Below are positions 8,886 through 17,788 of a DNA stretch of 54,280 nucleotides, one piece after another. The notes below the pieces were generated by a model. The model made no database searches and was not told the DNA's origin. It worked only from the letters and a program-made list of their open reading frames with translations. The DNA comes from Variovorax sp. CF079 (GTDB lineage: Bacteria; Pseudomonadota; Gammaproteobacteria; Burkholderiales; Burkholderiaceae_C), in the NCBI RefSeq assembly GCF_900101545.1, contig NZ_FMZU01000034.1, positions 1-54,280 on the forward strand, in the 5' to 3' direction. A program made the translations under genes and the position numbers. Within the stretch, counting starts at the first letter, position 1. The number at the start of each line of letters is the position of its first letter.

Positions 8886-10184
8886 ATGACATCCACAGTT
8901 CCGGTGACGCCGTCATCCATCCAGGCCCGGTGGGCCATGCAGGCCGCGCTGCCGGCCGTGATCGCCGGTTATCCGCTGCTGGAGGCGCTGCAGACCTGCC
9001 GGCGACAGGCGATGTCCGGCAAGCCGGGCCATGGTCGGGCGCCGTTCAACACGATCGCGCACAGCACGCGGCAGTGGACCCACAGCGACCGCGACTTCAA
9101 CACGCCGACCGTCGACCTGCTCTACAGCAACGCCTGGCTGGACCTTCGCCATGGGCCCGTGGTGCTGGAGATCCCGGCGCGCAGCCGCTACTTCGTCGTG
9201 GAGCTCCTGGATGTCTACACCAACAACTTCCAGAACCTCGGCACGCGCAACGTGCCCCCCGAGGGCGCTCGTTATGCACTCCTGGGCCCGGACGCGCCGG
9301 AGTCGCCCGCAGTGGCAGGCACGATCGCCGTTCGTTGTCCTTCCGCATTGGTGTGGCTGCTCGGCCGCGTGATCGTGGATGACGAAGCGGACCTGCCCGC
9401 GGCGCGTGCGATGCAAGCCGGGTTCCGGCTGCACGGCGCGCCGGCGCCGGCGCCGTTCGCGAGCCTGGCACAGTGGCAGGACACGGGAGATGCGGCGCTC
9501 GACTTCTTTTCCAACCTGGCGCGGGCGTTCAATGACTTTCCGCCGCCGCCGTCGCAGCGCGCGCCTCTCGAGTTGCTCACCGCCGCGAACATCGCGCTGC
9601 CATCCGATGGCGTGCTCACCGAGTTGCGCGGCGCCGCGATCGAGGGCTTGCGCGGGGCGTATCGCGAAGGCATGGCGCTGATCGAAGGCCACACCCACAC
9701 CGCATCCAAGGCGCCTTGGCGCTTCTCCACGCGCCTGGGCCGCTTCGGCAACGACTACATGCTGCGCGCAGCCACCGCCTGGAAAGGCATCGGCGCGCTG
9801 GCCGCGGACGAGGCGATCTACGCGCCGGCCGATTACGACCAGCACAGCGAGCTGCTGCACGGGCGCAATGCGTACCGCATCCGGTTCGAGGACGGCGGCG
9901 ACCTGCCGGTGGATGCGTTCTGGTCCATCACGGTGTATGGCGACGACCGCTTCCTGGCCGGTCATCCGCTCGGCCGGCATGCGCTCGGCAGCCGCAGCGG
10001 CCTGGAGCGGGACACGGACGGCGCACTGACGATCCACGTGGGCCACCGGCGGCCTGCCACGCCCGGGTCGAACTGGTTGCCAGCGCCGGACGCCCCCTTC
10101 TACCTGATCCTGCGGATGTACCACCCGCAGCAGCGCCTGCTGGAGGGGCGCTACAAGCTGCCGCCAGTGGAGCGGGTGGACTGA
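8886..10184 (+). CDS. DUF1254/DUF1214 domain protein
   Basis: The 432-aa product begins at ATG 8886 (MTSTVPVTPSS). An in-frame frame extends to 8721, but it would cross the regulatory dyad. The N-terminal half (FNTIAHSTRQWTHSDRDFNT, DLLYSNAWLDL, VLEIPARSRYFVVELLDVYT) is the DUF1254 domain. The C-terminal part (AFWSITVYGDDRFL, GSNWLPAPDAPFYLILRMY) is DUF1214. No signal peptide is evident, unlike many family members. The biochemical function is not established. It converges on and overlaps the next CaiB gene by 34 bases. Confidence 0.87.
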   Translation: MTSTVPVTPSSIQARWAMQAALPAVIAGYPLLEALQTCRRQAMSGKPGHGRAPFNTIAHSTRQWTHSDRDFNTPTVDLLYSNAWLDLRHGPVVLEIPARSRYFVVELLDVYTNNFQNLGTRNVPPEGARYALLGPDAPESPAVAGTIAVRCPSALVWLLGRVIVDDEADLPAARAMQAGFRLHGAPAPAPFASLAQWQDTGDAALDFFSNLARAFNDFPPPPSQRAPLELLTAANIALPSDGVLTELRGAAIEGLRGAYREGMALIEGHTHTASKAPWRFSTRLGRFGNDYMLRAATAWKGIGALAADEAIYAPADYDQHSELLHGRNAYRIRFEDGGDLPVDAFWSITVYGDDRFLAGHPLGRHALGSRSGLERDTDGALTIHVGHRRPATPGSNWLPAPDAPFYLILRMYHPQQRLLEGRYKLPPVERVD

Positions 10185-11386
10185 TCGGCTTTCACGACGC
10201 CGGCCTCGCGCAGTGCCGCGATCTCGGCGTCGCTCAATCCCGCCTCCCGCAGCAATTCCTCGGTGTGCGCGCCGTGGGCCGGTGCGGCCTGGGTCTGGAG
10301 GCGCGGCGTGTCGCACAGGTCGTAGGGCAGGCCGAAGCTGCGATAGCCGGGGCGATCCCCGTTCGGCGCAGCCTCGATGACCATGCTGCTGGCCCGGAAG
10401 TCTTCGCCCGCAAGGGCATCGCTGTAGCTGCGCACGACACCCACCACGATGTTGTTGCGCGTGAGCAGGTCGACGCACTCGCGCGTGCCGTACCGCGAAA
10501 GCCGTTCGCTCACGGCCTCCTTCATGGCCGGCCGGTTCGCGACGCGGAGCTCGTTGGTGAGGAAGCGCGGGTCCGTCGCCAGCGCGGGGGAGCCGATGGT
10601 TTCGCACAGGCGCACCCAGTGAGCCTGCACGTAGGCGGAGACCACGACCATGCCGTCGTGCGTGCGAAAGATGTCTGCCGCCGGGGCACTCAGCGGCTGG
10701 CCGTCGCCGCTGCGGGTGGGCTCGACGCCGCGCGCCAGGTAGTCGCTCCAGTTCGGCAGCTGAAGGTTCAGCGCCACTTCCAGCAGCGAGATGCGGATGG
10801 TTTCGCCGATGCCGGTGCGCACGCGCCGGAAGAGCGCAGCCAGGATCGCCTGCGCCGCCACCTGCACGGTGGCGGTGTCGATGATGGTGGCGCCCACCTT
10901 CTGCGGCAGGCCCTGCGGCTCGCCGGTCACCGACATCAGGCCGCTTTCCGCCTGCGCCGCGATGTCGTAGCCGGGCCGGTCGCGCGAGGGCGCGCCCGCG
11001 GGGAAGCCGCTGATCGAGACGTAGACCAGCCCCGGCTGTATCTCGCGCAATGCATCGGCCCCCAATCCGAGTGCCTCGGCGGCGCCCGGCCGCAGGTTCT
11101 GCACGACCACGTCGGCACGCTCGATCAGGCGCAGCGCGATCTCCACCCCGCGCGGATTGCGCAGGTCCAGGGCGATCGACTTCTTGTTGCGGTTGTAGGC
11201 GCGCAGCATGGCGTGGCCGAAGTGGCCCGTGTGGCGCGCCATGTCGCCTTCCAGCGATTCGATCTTGACCACCTCCGCGCCGAGGTCGCCCAGCGTCATC
11301 GTGGTGCCGGGGCCCGCAATGTAGTTGCCGAGTTCGATGACGCGAATGCCCTGCAGGGGCGGGGGAGGAGCGGCTCGTTCGTTCAT
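10151..11386 (-). CDS. CaiB/BaiF family (family III) CoA-transferase
   Basis: The 411-aa product starts at ATG 11,386 (MNERAAPPPPLQGIRVIELG). A longer frame reaches 11,482 but would include the promoter dyad. The conserved RPGYD motif carries the predicted catalytic Asp141, and the first-domain signature GNYIAGPGTTMTLGDLGAEV is intact. It is distinct from the transferase at 2870-4000. It sits back to back with the SMP-30 gene, and a perfect dyad lies exactly midway, so both are probably induced together. The substrate is unknown. Confidence 0.9.
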   Translation of the reverse strand: MNERAAPPPPLQGIRVIELGNYIAGPGTTMTLGDLGAEVVKIESLEGDMARHTGHFGHAMLRAYNRNKKSIALDLRNPRGVEIALRLIERADVVVQNLRPGAAEALGLGADALREIQPGLVYVSISGFPAGAPSRDRPGYDIAAQAESGLMSVTGEPQGLPQKVGATIIDTATVQVAAQAILAALFRRVRTGIGETIRISLLEVALNLQLPNWSDYLARGVEPTRSGDGQPLSAPAADIFRTHDGMVVVSAYVQAHWVRLCETIGSPALATDPRFLTNELRVANRPAMKEAVSERLSRYGTRECVDLLTRNNIVVGVVRSYSDALAGEDFRASSMVIEAAPNGDRPGYRSFGLPYDLCDTPRLQTQAAPAHGAHTEELLREAGLSDAEIAALREAGVVKADQSTRSTGGSL

Positions 11387-11431
11387 CCGGGCGACTCTAG
11401 GAGCCGAGTGGGACCACGGGAACGCAGGAAC

Positions 11432-11448
11432 TGCAAAGCTGCTTTGCA
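11432..11448. promoter_or_regulatory. Perfect 7-3-7 palindrome between divergent genes
   Basis: TGCAAAG-CTG-CTTTGCA is a perfect inverted repeat (8-base arms if the outer C/G pair is counted). It lies about 46 bases from both the CaiB start at 11,386 and the SMP-30 start at 11,494. A near copy is found at 8804-8820 and a weaker relative at 13,305-13,321, so it is likely an operator for a shared LysR-type regulator. Confidence 0.6.
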
Positions 11449-11493
11449 GGGCGCGCCGCCGGCTGTGCCGGATCGTCGCCAAACTTCGACCCC

Positions 11494-12375
11494 ATGATGA
11501 CCGTGGAGATTCGAAGGGTCGGCGAGACGAAGGACCTGCTGGGCGAAAGCCCGTGCTGGGATGCGCGCGCGCATGCCGTCTGCTGGATCGACTCGCTGGC
11601 GGGAACGCTACAGCGGCTGTGGCCTGCCACCGGCGAGGCCGAGCAACACGGCCTGCCCGCGCCGGTCGGCTCGATTGCGCCTTGCGAGAGCGGTTCGGTG
11701 GTCGCGGCGCTGAAGAACAGCTTCGCCCGCTACGACTTCGCCACGCGCAAGCTGGAGATCCTGGCCAGCATCGACATCGATCACCCGGACGTGCGCCTCA
11801 ATGACGGCAAATGCGACCCCTGGGGCAACTTCATCGCCGGCACCATGCACATCAACCGCCAGCCGGGCGACGCTGTCCTCGGCGGCCTGTACCGGCTGCG
11901 GCCCGACCGCTGCGTGGAGCGCATTGCGGGCGGGTTCGGGTTGACCAACGGCCCCTGCTTCAGCCTCGACGGCCGCACGCTCTACGTGGCCGACAGCACG
12001 GTCCGCACGATCTGGACCTATGACTACGCGCCGGAAGGCCCGTTGTCCAACCAGCGCGTCTTCGTGCAGACCGAGGGATACGGATCCGGCCCTGACGGCG
12101 CGACCGTGGACGCTCAGGGCTTCGTCTGGACCGTGCTGACGCGGATCGGGAAGATGGCCCGCTTCGCCCCCGACGGACGGCTCGACCGGATGGTGGAACT
12201 GCCGGCAACGCATCCGACCAGCCTGTGCTTCGGCGGCCCGCAGTTCGAAGTTGCCTATGTCACGTCGATCTCCAGGAGCACGCATCTCGCGGGACTCCTG
12301 CCGCAGGACGGCGGCCTGTTCGAGCTGAGCGGGATGCCCGCCGCCGGGATGCCGGCGCACCGCTTCGCGGACTGA
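11494..12375 (+). CDS. SMP-30/gluconolactonase-family lactonase
   Basis: The product is 293 aa with the six-bladed propeller hallmarks of the SMP-30/LRE family: LGESPCWDARAHAVCWIDSL at the N-terminus (metal-ligand Glu in GESP), VRLNDGKCDPWGNFIAGTM (Asn and Asp ligands) and GLTNGPCFSLDGRTLYVADS. These residues bind the divalent metal used for lactone hydrolysis. No signal peptide is seen, so it should be cytoplasmic. Divergent from the CaiB gene and 8 bases from the convergent lysR gene. The actual lactone is not predictable. Confidence 0.9.
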   Translation: MMTVEIRRVGETKDLLGESPCWDARAHAVCWIDSLAGTLQRLWPATGEAEQHGLPAPVGSIAPCESGSVVAALKNSFARYDFATRKLEILASIDIDHPDVRLNDGKCDPWGNFIAGTMHINRQPGDAVLGGLYRLRPDRCVERIAGGFGLTNGPCFSLDGRTLYVADSTVRTIWTYDYAPEGPLSNQRVFVQTEGYGSGPDGATVDAQGFVWTVLTRIGKMARFAPDGRLDRMVELPATHPTSLCFGGPQFEVAYVTSISRSTHLAGLLPQDGGLFELSGMPAAGMPAHRFAD

Positions 12376-12383
12376 AGCCGGCC

Positions 12384-13295
12384 TCAGGCCGCGTCGCCTT
12401 CGCGCAGCGCCTCGGCAATGAAGTCGACGAAGGCGCGCACTTTCAGCGGCAGCGCGCGGCTCTGGCGGAACACTGCGTAGATGCCGTTGGAGAACCCGCG
12501 CACCGCGAACCGGTAATCGGGAAGGAGCCGCAACAGCGAGCCGTCCTGGATGCAGCTGCGCACCGTGGGCTCCGATAGCAGCGCGATCCCCATGCCGCCG
12601 ATGGCGGCCAGCCGCAGCAGTTCGCCGTTGTTCGAGCTCAGCACGCCCTGGATCACCAGCTCCTGCTGTTCTCCCTGTTCATCGATGTATTTCCAGGTGG
12701 TGGCCTCGTGCTCGCGACGGTAGGTGAGGCAGCGAACCTCCGGCAGGTCGCGCGGGTGGCGGATGCGCTTGTGCACCTTCATGAAGGATGGGCTGGCCAC
12801 CAGCACTTCGTCACTGCTGAGCAGCCGCTTGATCACGAAGCTCGAATCGGTCGACTCGCCGGTGCGGATGTCGATGTCGAAGTCGTGCTCCACCAGGTTC
12901 ACAGGGTGTTCGGAGAGTTCGAACTCCAGCTGGATGTCCGGATGGCGCTGGGCGAAGCGCGGCAGCAGCGGCGCGATCACGCGCAGGCCGATCTGCGTGC
13001 GCGAGTGGATGCGCAGACGGCCCTCGGGCAGCAGTTTCGAGCTGCGCGCGGCTTCCTCCGCCTCCGCCATCGCCTCCAGCACCACCTCCGCGCGCCCGAG
13101 GAAGGCCTGTCCCGCCTCGGTGACCTTGAGCTTGCGGCTGGTGCGGTCCACCAGTTGCACCCCCAGCTCTTCCTCCAGCGCGCTGATGCGGCGCGAGATG
13201 GTGGCGGGCGAAAGACTCAGGCTGCGCCCCGCGGCCGAGAGGCTTCCCTTCCGCAGGGTCGTCACGAAGATCCGCAGCGAATCGAGGGCCTTCAT
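12384..13295 (-). CDS. LysR-type transcriptional regulator
   Basis: The 303-aa product has the helix-turn-helix LSAAGRSLSLSPATISRRISALEEEL at residues 18-43 (within MKALDSLRIFVTTLRKG context) and an effector domain ending near LKVRAFVDFIAEAL. The SPATISRR pattern places it in the CrgA/DhcR-like subgroup. It is divergent from the monooxygenase operon starting at 13,395 and is the closest candidate for the dyads at 8804, 11,432 and 13,305. Confidence 0.92.
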   Translation of the reverse strand: MKALDSLRIFVTTLRKGSLSAAGRSLSLSPATISRRISALEEELGVQLVDRTSRKLKVTEAGQAFLGRAEVVLEAMAEAEEAARSSKLLPEGRLRIHSRTQIGLRVIAPLLPRFAQRHPDIQLEFELSEHPVNLVEHDFDIDIRTGESTDSSFVIKRLLSSDEVLVASPSFMKVHKRIRHPRDLPEVRCLTYRREHEATTWKYIDEQGEQQELVIQGVLSSNNGELLRLAAIGGMGIALLSEPTVRSCIQDGSLLRLLPDYRFAVRGFSNGIYAVFRQSRALPLKVRAFVDFIAEALREGDAA

Positions 13296-13304
13296 TTCAG
13301 AAAA

Positions 13305-13321
13305 CGCAAAGAAGGTGTGCG
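13305..13321. promoter_or_regulatory. Possible degenerate operator related to the 7-3-7 dyads
   Basis: CGCAAAG-AAG-GTGTGCG has the same 7-3-7 arrangement and GCAAAG core as the dyads at 8804 and 11,432, with 5 of 7 arm pairs complementary. It lies 10 bases upstream of lysR and 74 bases upstream of the monooxygenase start, where an autoregulatory site would be expected. Confidence 0.35.
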
Positions 13322-13394
13322 CGGCGTGGTGCGCGGCGCAGGCACTCCGTTCCTAAGATCGCTCCACGCAACCAAGCCAACCAGGAGCCTCGTC

Positions 13395-14486
13395 ATGGAT
13401 TTCGGAATCTTCATTCTGATGCAGCAGCGAAACAAGCACAAAACCTCTCACCAGATCCTGCGCGATGCCGTGGAGCAGACGCGGCTGGCGGACGAACTGG
13501 GCTTCGGCGGCGCCTGGTTCGCAGAACATCATTTCAGCAACTACGGCATGTGCTCGTCGCCGCTCACGATGATCGCGCACTGCGCCGCCGTCACCCGCAA
13601 CATTCGCCTGGGCACCGGCATTGTCGTCGCACCGCTGTACACCCCAGCCCGCCTGATCGCCGACGTCGCGATGGTGGACCAGCTGTCCGACGGCCGCCTG
13701 AACCTGGGCATCGGCTCCGGCTACCAGCACTTCGAGTTCGAGCGCTTCGGCGTTTCGCTGGAGACCTCCAAGCAGCGCACGCTGGAGATGCTGGACATGC
13801 TGGAGCTGGGCCTGAAGGAGCCGAAGTTCGCCTACGACGGCCAGTTCTACCAGCAGCCCGAGAGCGCGATCAGCCAGCGCGCGGTGCAGCAGCCGATGCC
13901 GCCGTTGTGGGTGACCAGCGTGGACCCGACCTTCCTTGCCCGCGCCGTGCGTGGCGACCACCACGTGTTCGTCTCCGGCGGCGACGGCGGCGTGGAGAAG
14001 CTGCAGGCCACCCGCGCCCTGATCGACAAGGTAGCCTTGGGTGAAGGCAAGAACCCGGCCCAGGTGCCGGTCGGCGTGCTGCGCGCGGCCTACGCCAGCG
14101 AAAACAAGGCTGAAGTGGATCGCTACCTCGATTGCGCCCGCTACCAGCGCCGCGTGGCACTCAGCCTGAAGCGCCGCACGGCGCAGATCGCCGAGGACTA
14201 CCAGGTGGCCGAGACGATGGCGGAAGGCGAGCCGACCCTGGACGAAATGCGTGCCCTGTTGCCCGTGGGCTCGGTGGACACGGTGATCGAGCGGGTGGTG
14301 CGCGAGATCCGCGCCATCAAGCCCGTGCACTACTGTTTCCAGACGCAGATGGGTGACTTCGACCACCCGACGATGCTGAAGCACCTGGAACTGTGGGCCA
14401 AGGTCATCATGCCCGCCGTGCAGCGCGAGATCGCCAACGACCCGCCGCACGTGGCCAAGCCTGCCACCGAGGCCGCCGCCGCCTGA
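13395..14486 (+). CDS. Luciferase-like (LLM class) flavin-dependent monooxygenase
   Basis: The 363-aa product has the bacterial luciferase-like TIM-barrel pattern: FAEHHFSNYGMCSSPLTMI, then RLGTGIVVAPLYTPARLIADVAMVDQLSDGRL. The start at ATG 13,395 is preceded by CCAGGAG; the much longer upstream open frame is antisense to lysR and rejected. Such enzymes use reduced flavin and oxygen to hydroxylate or cleave the substrate and need a reductase partner, which the next gene (18 bases downstream) appears to supply. First gene of the operon that runs to 23,514. Confidence 0.9.
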   Translation: MDFGIFILMQQRNKHKTSHQILRDAVEQTRLADELGFGGAWFAEHHFSNYGMCSSPLTMIAHCAAVTRNIRLGTGIVVAPLYTPARLIADVAMVDQLSDGRLNLGIGSGYQHFEFERFGVSLETSKQRTLEMLDMLELGLKEPKFAYDGQFYQQPESAISQRAVQQPMPPLWVTSVDPTFLARAVRGDHHVFVSGGDGGVEKLQATRALIDKVALGEGKNPAQVPVGVLRAAYASENKAEVDRYLDCARYQRRVALSLKRRTAQIAEDYQVAETMAEGEPTLDEMRALLPVGSVDTVIERVVREIRAIKPVHYCFQTQMGDFDHPTMLKHLELWAKVIMPAVQREIANDPPHVAKPATEAAAA

Positions 14487-14504
14487 GGCGCGCAGGCATA
14501 CGCC

Positions 14505-15467
14505 ATGAGTAGCACGACCTTGCACCGCGATGCCATCGAACCGACGCTGTTTCGACAGCTGCTCGGCTGCTTTCCGACGGGGGTGGCGATCATCACGACG
14601 CGTGCCGCCGACGGACGGCCCGCAGGCCTGACCTGCAATTCCTTCAGCTCGGTATCGCTGGAGCCGCCGCTGGTGCTGTTCAGTCTGCGCAAGGCAAGCA
14701 GCTTGCTGGGGGCGTTCGCCGAAGCCGATGCGTTCGCCATTAACATCCTGTCCGAGCGCCAGGATGCGCTGTCGAGTCGTTTTGCCTCGAGCAAGATCGC
14801 GGACAAGTTCGAGGGCGTGGCCTGGCGCTCGGGGCCGCTCGGAATGCCGATCATCGAAGACTGCCTGGCAAGCTTCGAGTGCAGCGTCCACGCCCGTCAT
14901 GAGGCCGGCGACCACGACGTCTTCATCGGAGAAGTGAAGCACATGAGCGGAGGCCCCGCCGACCAGGCGCTGGTGTTCTACAAGGGCGCCTACATGATGC
15001 TGGCGGAGTCACTTCGCACGCTGGTGATCCAGGGGCGGCTCGGCTCGGCCGATCTCGACGAAGCCTATCGCACGCTGTATGGGACGCTGCTGCGGCTGGC
15101 GTGCGAACGGGCCACCGAAGGCGAGATCGATGCGATCGAGGCCGCCGTCGACGGCATCGAGCGGCATCGAGCCACGGACTCGCTCGCGCAACGCATCGAG
15201 TCGGCCAGTCGCTTCTTCTCTGCCATCGCGGCAGCCGGGCACAACGAAGCCCTCATGCTCATGGCGCAGACGATGACCACCATCCTGCGCGAGCGCTTGA
15301 CGCACGTGGTCCCGGTGCGGCTGCGGCCGGACTTGTTTCCGCTTCGGCGCAAGGTCGTGCTGTGCCTTCGGCAGCGTGACGCGGACGGGGCCGCTGCCGC
15401 TCTGGACGAGCTGGTCACGAAGCTGCGCACGGGCGGCGACGTGGCCGCCGAGCCCAGCCGCTCATAG
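14505..15467 (+). CDS. Flavin reductase fused to an FCD-like (GntR effector-type) domain
   Basis: Residues about 10-165 form an HpaC/NtaB-type flavin reductase: FPTGVAIITTRAADGRPAGL, TCNSFSSVSLEPPLVLFSL, FAINILSERQ. Residues about 180-310 are predicted all-helical and resemble the FCD ligand-binding domain of GntR regulators (FSAIAAAGHNEALMLMAQTM, then LRQRDADGAAAALDELVTKL), but no helix-turn-helix precedes it. It should deliver reduced flavin to the adjacent monooxygenase. The extra domain could sense the substrate, as the MarR-like tail of the Acinetobacter 4-hydroxyphenylacetate hydroxylase reductase (C1) does; that role here is an inference. Confidence 0.85.
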   Translation: MSSTTLHRDAIEPTLFRQLLGCFPTGVAIITTRAADGRPAGLTCNSFSSVSLEPPLVLFSLRKASSLLGAFAEADAFAINILSERQDALSSRFASSKIADKFEGVAWRSGPLGMPIIEDCLASFECSVHARHEAGDHDVFIGEVKHMSGGPADQALVFYKGAYMMLAESLRTLVIQGRLGSADLDEAYRTLYGTLLRLACERATEGEIDAIEAAVDGIERHRATDSLAQRIESASRFFSAIAAAGHNEALMLMAQTMTTILRERLTHVVPVRLRPDLFPLRRKVVLCLRQRDADGAAAALDELVTKLRTGGDVAAEPSRS

Positions 15468-15487
15468 AAAACAGGACAGGAGACAAC

Positions 15488-16675
15488 ATGTCGAACACCG
15501 AAATCGCCGATGGCGAGGCGGATGCCTACGCCGCGTTCCGCCGCGAGCTGGAGGACTTTGCCCGCGGCGCCTGCCCGCCGGAGATCCGCGCCGTCGTCGC
15601 AGCGGGCCAGAAGGTCACCAAGCGCGAGTACATGGGGTGGCAGAAGATCCTCCATGAGAAGGGCTGGGGCGCGCCCAGCTGGCCGCGCGAATACGGCGGC
15701 ACCGGCTGGGACATCAAGCAGCGGCTGATCTTCGAGGAGGTGATGGCCGAGGCCGATTGCCCGCCGCTGTACCACCACGGTCTGGGCCACATCGGCCCCG
15801 TCATCATCCGCTTCGGCACGGAGGAGCAGAAGGCGCGCTTCCTGCCGCGCATCCTGGACGGCTCCGACTGGTGGTGCCAGGGCTACTCGGAGCCGGGCTC
15901 GGGCTCGGACCTCGCCTCGCTCAGCACCAGCGCGCGGCTGGACGGCGCCGACTACGTGATCAACGGCCAGAAGATCTGGACCTCGCACGCGCACGAAGCC
16001 AACATGATCTACGTGCTGGTGCGCACCTCGAAGGAGGCGAAGAAGCAGGACGGCATCTCGCTGATCCTGGTGCCGATGGACAGCAAGGGCATCACGGTGC
16101 GCCCGATCCGCACCATCGACGGCTGGCACCATCTGAACGAGGTGTTCTTCGACGAGGTGCGTGTGCCCGCCGCCAACCTGATCGGCGAAGCCGGCAAGGG
16201 CTGGACCTGCGCCAAGTACCTGCTGGAACGCGAGCGCCTGCCGCCGGCGAATGTCGCGCGGCTGGAACTGGTGCGCCGGCAGGTCACGCGCGTGGTGGAA
16301 GAGGCTGCGAAGGCCGCCGTCGGGCGCCGGGATTTCAGCAACCTGCGCTACCGGTTGTTGCTCGCCGAAGCCGACGTCAAGGGCGCGCGCGTCATCCTGG
16401 CCAATGCGACGGACGACCTGAAGAACCAGCGTCCGCTCGGCGTGCAGCCTTCGGTGATCAAGCTGATGTGCAGCGACGTCGCCCAGCGCCTGACCTCCAT
16501 CGCGCTCGATGCGGTCGGGCCGGAGGCGGCCCACCGCTTCCTCGCCCATGACGGCGAGGGCGTGCCCGGCGCCACCTGGGTGCAGAACTACATGTTCACG
16601 AGGGCGAGAACGATTGCCGGCGGCACCTCCGAAGTGCAGCGCAACGTCGTCGCCAACGAATTGCTGGGAGCCTGA
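15488..16675 (+). CDS. Acyl-CoA dehydrogenase (first of a tandem pair)
   Basis: The 395-aa product has the family features QGYSEPGSGSDLASLSTSAR (flavin and substrate loop), YVINGQKIWTSHAHEANMIY, and the C-terminal TIAGGTSEVQRNVVANELLG. AGGAGACA precedes the ATG. Together with the next, more divergent dehydrogenase it forms a large/small pair of the kind that assembles into heteromeric enzymes in steroid, bile-acid and pimeloyl-CoA degradation. It would introduce an alpha-beta double bond in a CoA thioester. Confidence 0.92.
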   Translation: MSNTEIADGEADAYAAFRRELEDFARGACPPEIRAVVAAGQKVTKREYMGWQKILHEKGWGAPSWPREYGGTGWDIKQRLIFEEVMAEADCPPLYHHGLGHIGPVIIRFGTEEQKARFLPRILDGSDWWCQGYSEPGSGSDLASLSTSARLDGADYVINGQKIWTSHAHEANMIYVLVRTSKEAKKQDGISLILVPMDSKGITVRPIRTIDGWHHLNEVFFDEVRVPAANLIGEAGKGWTCAKYLLERERLPPANVARLELVRRQVTRVVEEAAKAAVGRRDFSNLRYRLLLAEADVKGARVILANATDDLKNQRPLGVQPSVIKLMCSDVAQRLTSIALDAVGPEAAHRFLAHDGEGVPGATWVQNYMFTRARTIAGGTSEVQRNVVANELLGA

Positions 16676-16678
16676 AAA

Positions 16679-17788
16679 GTGTCCATGTCATTCACGCCAT
16701 TGTTTCCCGGCATGCTGCTCGATGCGGCCGACCGCTTCGCGCAGGACCACGCCGCGACACAGGACTTCGCCGAGACCGACCCGATCCGGGAAATGGGCTG
16801 GGCCTGTACGGTCGTGCCCGAAGAGTCCGGCGGCGTCGGCGGCACGCTGGCCGACCTTGCCTCCATCGTCGAAGGCCTCGCCACGCACGGGCTGCACTTG
16901 CCGGTGGTGGAGACCTGTGCCGTCGCGCCCATCCTGCTGCAGGGCGCGGCGCCCGAAGCTTCTGCGCGCTGGCTGGAAGCCGTGTGCGAGGGCAGCGCGA
17001 AGATCGCGCCGCTGACCGCGCTGTCCGCATCGCTGGACGACATCGCGGTGCAGGCGAAGCAGCTGGACATCGGCTGCGAGCTGACCGGCGTGGTCCAGGG
17101 CGTCGATGTGTCGCTGGCCGCCACGCACTATCTCGTGCCCGCGGTGCTGCAGGGGACGGGCGAGGCGGCGATCTTCCTGGTCGACAAGGAGCGCATCCCC
17201 GCGCCCACGACAACTTACCGGACGATGGAAGGGCGACGCGGCGCCGACTTCCGGCTGGAGCACCTGACGGAGCCGGCGCTGGCCTGCATCGCGCGCGGCG
17301 CCGAGGCTCAGCGCGCGCTGGTCCAGGCCGACAACGCGGCCCTCCTGCTGACGGCGACGGACACCGTGGCCGCGCTGGCCACGCTGATCCAGCAGACCGT
17401 GAACCACCTGAAGGAGCGGCGCCAGTTCGGCGTGACGCTGTCGTCCTTCCAGGTGCTCAGGCACCGCACGGCCGACATGTACGTGCGCTACCTCGGCGCC
17501 AAGGGCCTGCTGATGCACGCCTTCCAGGAATACGACAGCGACGCGGCTGACCTGCGCCGCACCCTGCGCCTGATGAAGGTGGCGCTGGCGGAAACCGCCC
17601 GCACCTGCGCTGAAAGCGCCATCCAGATGCATGGCGGCATGGGCGTGAGCGAGGAGGTCCTGGCCACGCGCCTCGCCCAGCGCCTGCTCGCCTCCGAATT
17701 CCGCTACGGCGACCGCCTCACGCATGCGGCGCGGCTGCTCGCGCCGCAACCAACCTTTCCAGGAGTTCACTATGAACGTCAGCCTTGA
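16679..17788 (+). CDS. Acyl-CoA dehydrogenase-like protein (second of a tandem pair)
   Basis: The 369-aa product is a divergent member. The C-terminal helical domain is clear (HLKERRQFGVTLSSFQVLRH, then IQMHGGMGVSEEVLATRLAQ), while the N-terminal and middle domains are weakly conserved. The start is taken as GTG 16,679, three bases after the previous stop; ATG 16,685 is equally possible. Such partners often contribute to the active site or flavin binding of a heterotetramer with the upstream gene product. The 3' end overlaps the enoyl-CoA hydratase start by 17 bases. Confidence 0.87.
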   Translation: MSMSFTPLFPGMLLDAADRFAQDHAATQDFAETDPIREMGWACTVVPEESGGVGGTLADLASIVEGLATHGLHLPVVETCAVAPILLQGAAPEASARWLEAVCEGSAKIAPLTALSASLDDIAVQAKQLDIGCELTGVVQGVDVSLAATHYLVPAVLQGTGEAAIFLVDKERIPAPTTTYRTMEGRRGADFRLEHLTEPALACIARGAEAQRALVQADNAALLLTATDTVAALATLIQQTVNHLKERRQFGVTLSSFQVLRHRTADMYVRYLGAKGLLMHAFQEYDSDAADLRRTLRLMKVALAETARTCAESAIQMHGGMGVSEEVLATRLAQRLLASEFRYGDRLTHAARLLAPQPTFPGVHYERQP

